Assembly: GCF_946479755.1 (NCBI RefSeq)
Contig: NZ_CAMLHC010000017.1
Coordinates: 62,001 to 126,000, forward strand
From: an uncultured Chitinophaga sp.
Lineage (GTDB): Bacteria; Bacteroidota; Bacteroidia; Chitinophagales; Chitinophagaceae
Length of the DNA stretch: 64,000 nucleotides
Direction: 5' to 3'
Shown here: in pieces, positions 59,722 to 64,000 of the stretch
Position numbering within the stretch: the first letter of the stretch is position 1
How the letters are laid out: every line of letters starts with the position of its first letter
The notes under the pieces: model-generated
Told to the model about the DNA's origin: nothing
What the model saw: the letters and a program-made list of their open reading frames with translations, nothing else
Databases searched by the model: none
Position numbers and translations under genes: made by a program

Positions 59722-61026
59722 TTAATGTTCATGCCCCTCTCCGGCATTCGTCATCTTCGCCAACACAAAAAATGCTCCTTTCACCACGATCTTCGAACCG
59801 GCAGGGATTTCCTTCAGCAACGTAATCTCCGTATAACCGATATCGGTAGTGCCCTTCACGACCGGTATTTTCTCAAACGTCATGCCCGTACCATGATTGC
59901 TTTCCGCTTTTTTGCCACCTTCTTCCTTATGGTCATGGGCCTCTCCGGAGCTGTGGTCATGGCCACTTTCAGCACCCTGATGATGCTCGTCTTCCGCATG
60001 TTCGTCGGTGACAAAGAAGATATAATCCTGTCCCTGGTAATTGACGATGGCATCTGTCGGTATCGCCTGCACGGTGGCTTTTTCCAGGCTGATGATAGCG
60101 GTGATGTTCATCCCGTCTATCAGGCCGGACTTATCGCCTTTAACTTTGGCGTGCACCGTTACCGCCTTTGACTCCCCTTCAAAAGTAGACCCCAGCGAAA
60201 AAATCTCCGCGTCGTATTCCTTGCCGGGATTGTTGGTCAGCGTGAAGTGGATCGTTTGCCCGTCTTTCAGTTTGGAAAGGTCCTTTTCATACACAAACAA
60301 ATCCAGGTGAAGCTGGCTGTTGTCCACGATATCGGCGATAGTGGAGGTGAGGTCCACGTAGCTGCCGATCTGTACCTTTACATCGCTGACAACGCCGCTG
60401 ATAGGACTGAGCACAGAAAGACTGGAGATCAGCCTGCCGTTTGACAGCTGTTCGGGGTTGATGCCCATCATCCGGATTTGCTGGCCCAGGGTAGACTTTT
60501 CGGTCTGTAAGGTTTTGAAGGCTGTTTCTGCCGCCTGCAGGTTCTTCAGAGCGCCCGCATTGCCGGCCGTCAGCTCCCGCTGACGGACCACTTCCTGCTC
60601 TGCCAGTTTCAGTCTCGTCATTACGGCGAGGTATTCGCTTTGCGACTGTACAAAGGAGGGATTGCTGATGGTAGCGATCACCTGTCCCTTTTTAACGGTG
60701 TTGCCCGGCTGCACCAGCAAGGTCTTAATCACCCCGCTGTAGAGCGAGTTCACCGTGGCCTTGTTCTGATTGGGAACACGGAGGGTACCATTGGTTTTAA
60801 GCGACGATGTCAGCTGTTTGGTTTCTATGCCGCCAATACGGATGCCGATGCTGTTGATCTGGTTTTGGGAAAACGTGACCGTATTGGGGTTTTCATGTTC
60901 TTCTTTATGTCCTGCTTCACCGTTGGCCTGCGCTTCTTTTTCCGCTCCGCCGTTACCGGAACCGGAGCACGCGGTCAGCCAGAGGGCGCCTGCACATAAG
61001 GTGGTGATGATAATTTTCCTGCTCAT
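59722..61026 (-). CDS. Heavy-metal RND efflux periplasmic adaptor (CusB/CzcB-like), with His-rich loop
   Basis: 434 residues from ATG 61026 (an ATG at 61035 is in frame). Lipoprotein signal MSRKIIITTLCAGALWLTAC. HlyD-type adaptor: barrel-sandwich halves (NGTLRVPNQNKATVNSLYSGVIKTLLVQPGNTVKKGQVIATISNP; SVLSPISGVVSDVKVQIGSYVDL), alpha-hairpin between, and membrane-proximal C-terminal domain. A His/Asp/Glu-rich stretch (DEHAEDEHHQG, GHDHSSGEAHDHKEEGG) lies in the C-terminal part and may bind Cu, Zn or Co ions. Gap of 21 bases after the pump gene. The metal is not determinable from sequence. Confidence 0.93.
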   Translation of the reverse strand: MSRKIIITTLCAGALWLTACSGSGNGGAEKEAQANGEAGHKEEHENPNTVTFSQNQINSIGIRIGGIETKQLTSSLKTNGTLRVPNQNKATVNSLYSGVIKTLLVQPGNTVKKGQVIATISNPSFVQSQSEYLAVMTRLKLAEQEVVRQRELTAGNAGALKNLQAAETAFKTLQTEKSTLGQQIRMMGINPEQLSNGRLISSLSVLSPISGVVSDVKVQIGSYVDLTSTIADIVDNSQLHLDLFVYEKDLSKLKDGQTIHFTLTNNPGKEYDAEIFSLGSTFEGESKAVTVHAKVKGDKSGLIDGMNITAIISLEKATVQAIPTDAIVNYQGQDYIFFVTDEHAEDEHHQGAESGHDHSSGEAHDHKEEGGKKAESNHGTGMTFEKIPVVKGTTDIGYTEITLLKEIPAGSKIVVKGAFFVLAKMTNAGEGHEH

Positions 61027-61047
61027 TGTATACAATGCTTAAATTAT

Positions 61048-64000
61048 TTACAGATTGTTGAAATAGTTATGTTGAATAACAGCCTGGTTATAGGCGTTCA
61101 GTACGTCGAGGTAATTCTGCCTGATCGTAATCGCCTGGGTGAGGAACTGAGACAGCTCGGCAAAACTGATTTCGCCTGAACGGTAAGCCAGCGCTGCTGC
61201 TTTGATGATCTCCCGCGCCTGTTGGAGGCCGGAGCTTTCATAAAACACCAGCATGCGGTTGTTCTTCTCTACTTCCTTCGTCATCTGTGACTGTTGGGTA
61301 CTGAACACCTGTTTGTTATAGGCCAGCTGTTGTTGCTGCACGTCTGCCTCTGCCTGCGCGGCCCTTACCTTGTTACGGTAAGCACCGAGGCCAAACAACG
61401 GAACGGAGGCCGTCACGGAAAAACCGCTGAAAGGATCTTTCACGCCATAGAGCCGCTGACTGAAGAACCTGCCGGAAAACTCAGGACGGTTTTCGTTCTT
61501 CGCCACCGCTACACCGGCAGCGGCGATATTCACGTTCTGCTGTTGCAGCGCCAGGGTAGGGTGTACGGTATCGGTAGCCGGACCGGCGAAAGTAAACCCG
61601 ATTTTTTCCAGTGGCTGCGCTACCGGGAGAATAGCATCTTCGGTATTCAGCAACTGTTTCAGGGATTGCTGCTGGATACTCATGTCGTCGTGCAGCTGCT
61701 CCAACTGTGCCCTGAGCTCTCGTTGTTTTGCCTGCGCGGAAATGCTGTCCAGGCCGGGATTCTCTCCGGCTCTCACCCGCAGCACCGCCGCGTCGGACAG
61801 GGATTGGTAGATGCTGTCCAGTTGCAGATAGAGGTTTGATTTCTCATTCAGGTACCACAGCTGATAGTATACCTGCCGGATGTCTCTCTTTACCGATACA
61901 TTTAGCACCGCGCCATTCACTTCATAATATTTCGCCTGTTCTGAATACAGTTTCTTCTGCGCCTTGTACAGCCCCGGCCAGGCCACCGCCTGTGATACAC
62001 CGACTTTCAGGATGCCCGTATGGTCACTGGGCCGCAGGTCTTCGTTCTCCGCAAAGACGCCGGTTTTAGGTAACATACCTGCTGAATGCACCTGCACCCT
62101 GGTCCTGTTGACCTGCGCTGCGTTGATGTTGTATTGCAGGTTCTGCTGCGCCATCGACAATACTTCGTTTACGCCTAACCGTTTGCCCGGCACTTCCTGT
62201 GCGGATACTGCGCCGGGAAGGACCAGTAACCCAAGCAGTGCTACTGCGGCAGCTGCCGGCGGTAATTTCTTTTTAAACCCTTCGCTGAAAAGAAGGTATA
62301 ACAATGGCAGCACGACCAGCGTCAGGAAAGTGGCGGTCACCAGTCCGCCGATCACGACGGTGGCCAGCGGCCGTTGCACTTCTGCGCCTGCGCCCCTGGA
62401 CAAGGCCATGGGCAGGAAGCCGAAAGAGGCTACGGTGGCGGTCATCAGCACGGGACGCAGCCTGATCTTCGTGCCTTCGATCACCCGTTTGATCACGTCG
62501 GTGTAACCTTCTTTCTCAAGATTATTAAAGGTGCTGATCAGCACGATCCCGTTCAGTACGGCCACGCCAAACAAGGCGATGAAGCCTACGCCGGCGGATA
62601 TACTGAAAGGCATGCCTCTCAGCAGCAGCGCAAACACGCCGCCGATAGCGCTCATAGGGATGGCGGTAAAGATCAGTACTGACTCTTTAACAGAACGGAA
62701 GGTGAAATACAGCAGCATAAATATCAGGGCCAATGCTACCGGTACGGCGATCATCAGTCGCGATGACGCTTCCTGCAGGTTTTCAAAAGTGCCGCCATAG
62801 GTATAATAATAACCGGAAGGCAGCAGGTTGGCTGCGCCCAGCTTCTGTTGTATATCTTTCACAACGCTTTGTACGTCCCTGTTTTTAACGTTGAAGCCCA
62901 CCACAATACGACGCCTGCCGTCTTCCCGGCTGATCTGGGCAGGGCCCTCTTTAAAGGCAATGCTTGCCAGCTGGGAAAGCGGGATCTGGTTGCCGTCAGG
63001 CAGCGCCACAAACAGGTCGCGCACATCGTCAATGGAGGACCGGCTGGCGCTGTCCAGCCTTACCACCATGTCGAACTTGCGCTCGTTCTCAAAAACGACG
63101 CCCGCAGCTTCACCGGCAAAAGCGGTACGTACGGTACGGTTGATGTCTTCTACGTTCATACCGTAAGCCGCTATTTTGGCGCGGTCATATTGTACCGTGA
63201 TCTGCGGCAGGCCGGTGGTCCTTTCAATCTGCGGCTCTGTGGCGCCTTTCACTGATTGCACGATAGCGGCTACCCTGGGGGCCAGGGCGGCCAGCGTATC
63301 TATATTTTCGCCAAAGATCTTGATGGCCACATCCTGCCTTACACCGGTCATCAGTTCATTGAAACGCATCTGTATGGGCTGGTTGGCCTCAAAGAACACA
63401 CCAGGTATGACCTCCAGTTTCTCCATGATAGAGTCGGCCAGTTGGTTGTACGTCTTTACGGTGGTCCATTCAGACTTAGGTTTCAGCAGCACCATGAGGT
63501 CGGTCGCTTCCGGCGGCATGGGATCGGTAGGCACTTCCGCGCTGCCGGTTTTGCCCACCACCATTTTCACTTCAGGAAAAGTGCGGATGATCCGGCTGGC
63601 CTGCATGGACGTTTCAATGCTCTGCGACAGGGAGGTGCCCTGCGGCAGGATACAGTGGAAAGCAAAATCCCCTTCTTCCAGCTGCGGGATAAACTCGCCG
63701 CCCATGCGGCTGAAGAGCACTACCGCTATGCCGAAGATGGCAATGGTAACGGCTACCACCGCTACTTTAAAGCGGATGGCCCAGGCCAGCACCGGCGCAT
63801 ACAGCCGGTGGAAGAAATCCATGATCCTGTCGGAGAAGTTCTTTTTATGGGTCACCTTTTTGGGTAGTATCAGCGCGCTGACCATAGGGATGTAGGTCAG
63901 CGACAGTATCAGCGCTCCCAGGATGGCGAAAGCCACTGTCTGCGCCATCGGTTTGAACATCTTGCCTTCGATGCCTACCAGCGTCAGGATGGGGATATAA
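61048..64000 (-). CDS. Heavy-metal RND pump CzcA/CusA fused to a TolC-type outer-membrane channel domain (partial, continues beyond window)
   Basis: The frame runs to the window edge (the ATG at 63960 is internal; YIPILTLVGIEGKMFKP reads across it). The visible ~980 residues are the C-terminal half of an RND pump (ALILPKKVTHKKNF, GKTGSAEVPTDPMPPEATDLMVLLKPKSEW, GMNVEDINRTVRTAFAGEAAG, the conserved VALALIFMLLYF/GVGFIALFGVAVLNGI helices), a hydrophobic junction ending LPGAVSAQ, then a full TolC-family domain (LSMAQQNLQYNINAAQVN, DIRQVYYQLWYLNEKSNLYLQLDSIY, VPLFGLGAYRNKVRAAQAEADVQQQQLAYNKQVF). Cytoplasmic-membrane pump and outer-membrane channel are thus made as one chain. This fusion is known in Bacteroidota metal efflux systems. 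Confidence 0.92.
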   Translation of the reverse strand, partial: YIPILTLVGIEGKMFKPMAQTVAFAILGALILSLTYIPMVSALILPKKVTHKKNFSDRIMDFFHRLYAPVLAWAIRFKVAVVAVTIAIFGIAVVLFSRMGGEFIPQLEEGDFAFHCILPQGTSLSQSIETSMQASRIIRTFPEVKMVVGKTGSAEVPTDPMPPEATDLMVLLKPKSEWTTVKTYNQLADSIMEKLEVIPGVFFEANQPIQMRFNELMTGVRQDVAIKIFGENIDTLAALAPRVAAIVQSVKGATEPQIERTTGLPQITVQYDRAKIAAYGMNVEDINRTVRTAFAGEAAGVVFENERKFDMVVRLDSASRSSIDDVRDLFVALPDGNQIPLSQLASIAFKEGPAQISREDGRRRIVVGFNVKNRDVQSVVKDIQQKLGAANLLPSGYYYTYGGTFENLQEASSRLMIAVPVALALIFMLLYFTFRSVKESVLIFTAIPMSAIGGVFALLLRGMPFSISAGVGFIALFGVAVLNGIVLISTFNNLEKEGYTDVIKRVIEGTKIRLRPVLMTATVASFGFLPMALSRGAGAEVQRPLATVVIGGLVTATFLTLVVLPLLYLLFSEGFKKKLPPAAAAVALLGLLVLPGAVSAQEVPGKRLGVNEVLSMAQQNLQYNINAAQVNRTRVQVHSAGMLPKTGVFAENEDLRPSDHTGILKVGVSQAVAWPGLYKAQKKLYSEQAKYYEVNGAVLNVSVKRDIRQVYYQLWYLNEKSNLYLQLDSIYQSLSDAAVLRVRAGENPGLDSISAQAKQRELRAQLEQLHDDMSIQQQSLKQLLNTEDAILPVAQPLEKIGFTFAGPATDTVHPTLALQQQNVNIAAAGVAVAKNENRPEFSGRFFSQRLYGVKDPFSGFSVTASVPLFGLGAYRNKVRAAQAEADVQQQQLAYNKQVFSTQQSQMTKEVEKNNRMLVFYESSGLQQAREIIKAAALAYRSGEISFAELSQFLTQAITIRQNYLDVLNAYNQAVIQHNYFNNL

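Noticed and set aside
1..64000. CRISPR arrays, rRNA genes, complete insertion sequences
   Set aside because: No spaced short-repeat arrays, rRNA or transposase reading frames were recognised.

Overview
The window is chromosomal DNA from a member of the Bacteroidota, most likely a Chitinophaga-like soil bacterium of the Chitinophagaceae. This rests on three SusC/SusD outer-membrane pairs, two ECF sigma/FecR modules placed directly before SusC genes, promoters of the TTTG-N19-TAnnTTTG type, the near absence of Shine-Dalgarno sequences, and Bacteroidota-specific families (DUF4402, DUF4302, SusE, FemAB, fused CzcA-CzcC). The genus is an inference.

Layout. (1) 1-5930: 3' end of a large RHS/YD-repeat polymorphic toxin with a variable AT-rich tip, an overlapping lipoprotein gene (candidate immunity protein), then a string of small secreted or membrane orphans ending in a YwqK-like lipoprotein. 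(2) 5946-6713: APH(3')-like phosphotransferase. (3) 6819-16422: ECF sigma, FecR, SusC, SusD, two TlpA-type thioredoxins and a START-like secreted protein, closed by a strong terminator. (4) 16460-18221: hydrolase, AHSA1-like protein and ArsR repressor behind a doubled palindromic operator. (5) 18872-24352: a chaperone-usher-like surface fibre locus with a PapD-like chaperone, an usher-like outer-membrane protein and DUF4402 subunits. (6) 24470-29284: XRE/S24 regulator, a nested-repeat element, FemAB, serine hydrolase, LysR regulator. (7) 29328-39602: a polysaccharide utilization locus (ECF sigma, FecR, SusC, SusD, SusE, two GH76 enzymes) predicted to target alpha-mannan. (8) 39786-43552: TetR regulator, CBM6-like protein, tRNA-Leu(CAG), and, just after the tRNA, a secreted close homologue of eukaryotic ubiquitin. 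(9) 43636-46289: chromate transporter with a ChrB-AraC fusion regulator and a divergent membrane protein. (10) 46550-54589: an eqolisin-like lipoprotein and a third SusC/SusD locus with a zinc metallohydrolase and a DUF4302 lipoprotein. (11) 54648-64000, all on the minus strand: ECF sigma, HdeD-like protein, GMC oxidoreductase with its small subunit, AraC regulator, and a heavy-metal RND efflux system whose pump is fused to its TolC-type channel.

The most striking item is the ubiquitin-like protein at 41529-41819. Its predicted signal peptide ends exactly before the residue matching Met1 of ubiquitin. It keeps Lys48 and the Ile44 patch but lacks the conjugating LRLRGG tail. Second is the non-canonical chaperone-usher locus. 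Third is the chromate regulator, in which a ChrB domain appears to have become the sensor of an AraC activator, with matching operator half-sites in the divergent promoter region.

All assignments were made by reading the sequence and translations; no database search was run. Many long antisense open frames over the SusC/SusD genes were treated as shadows.
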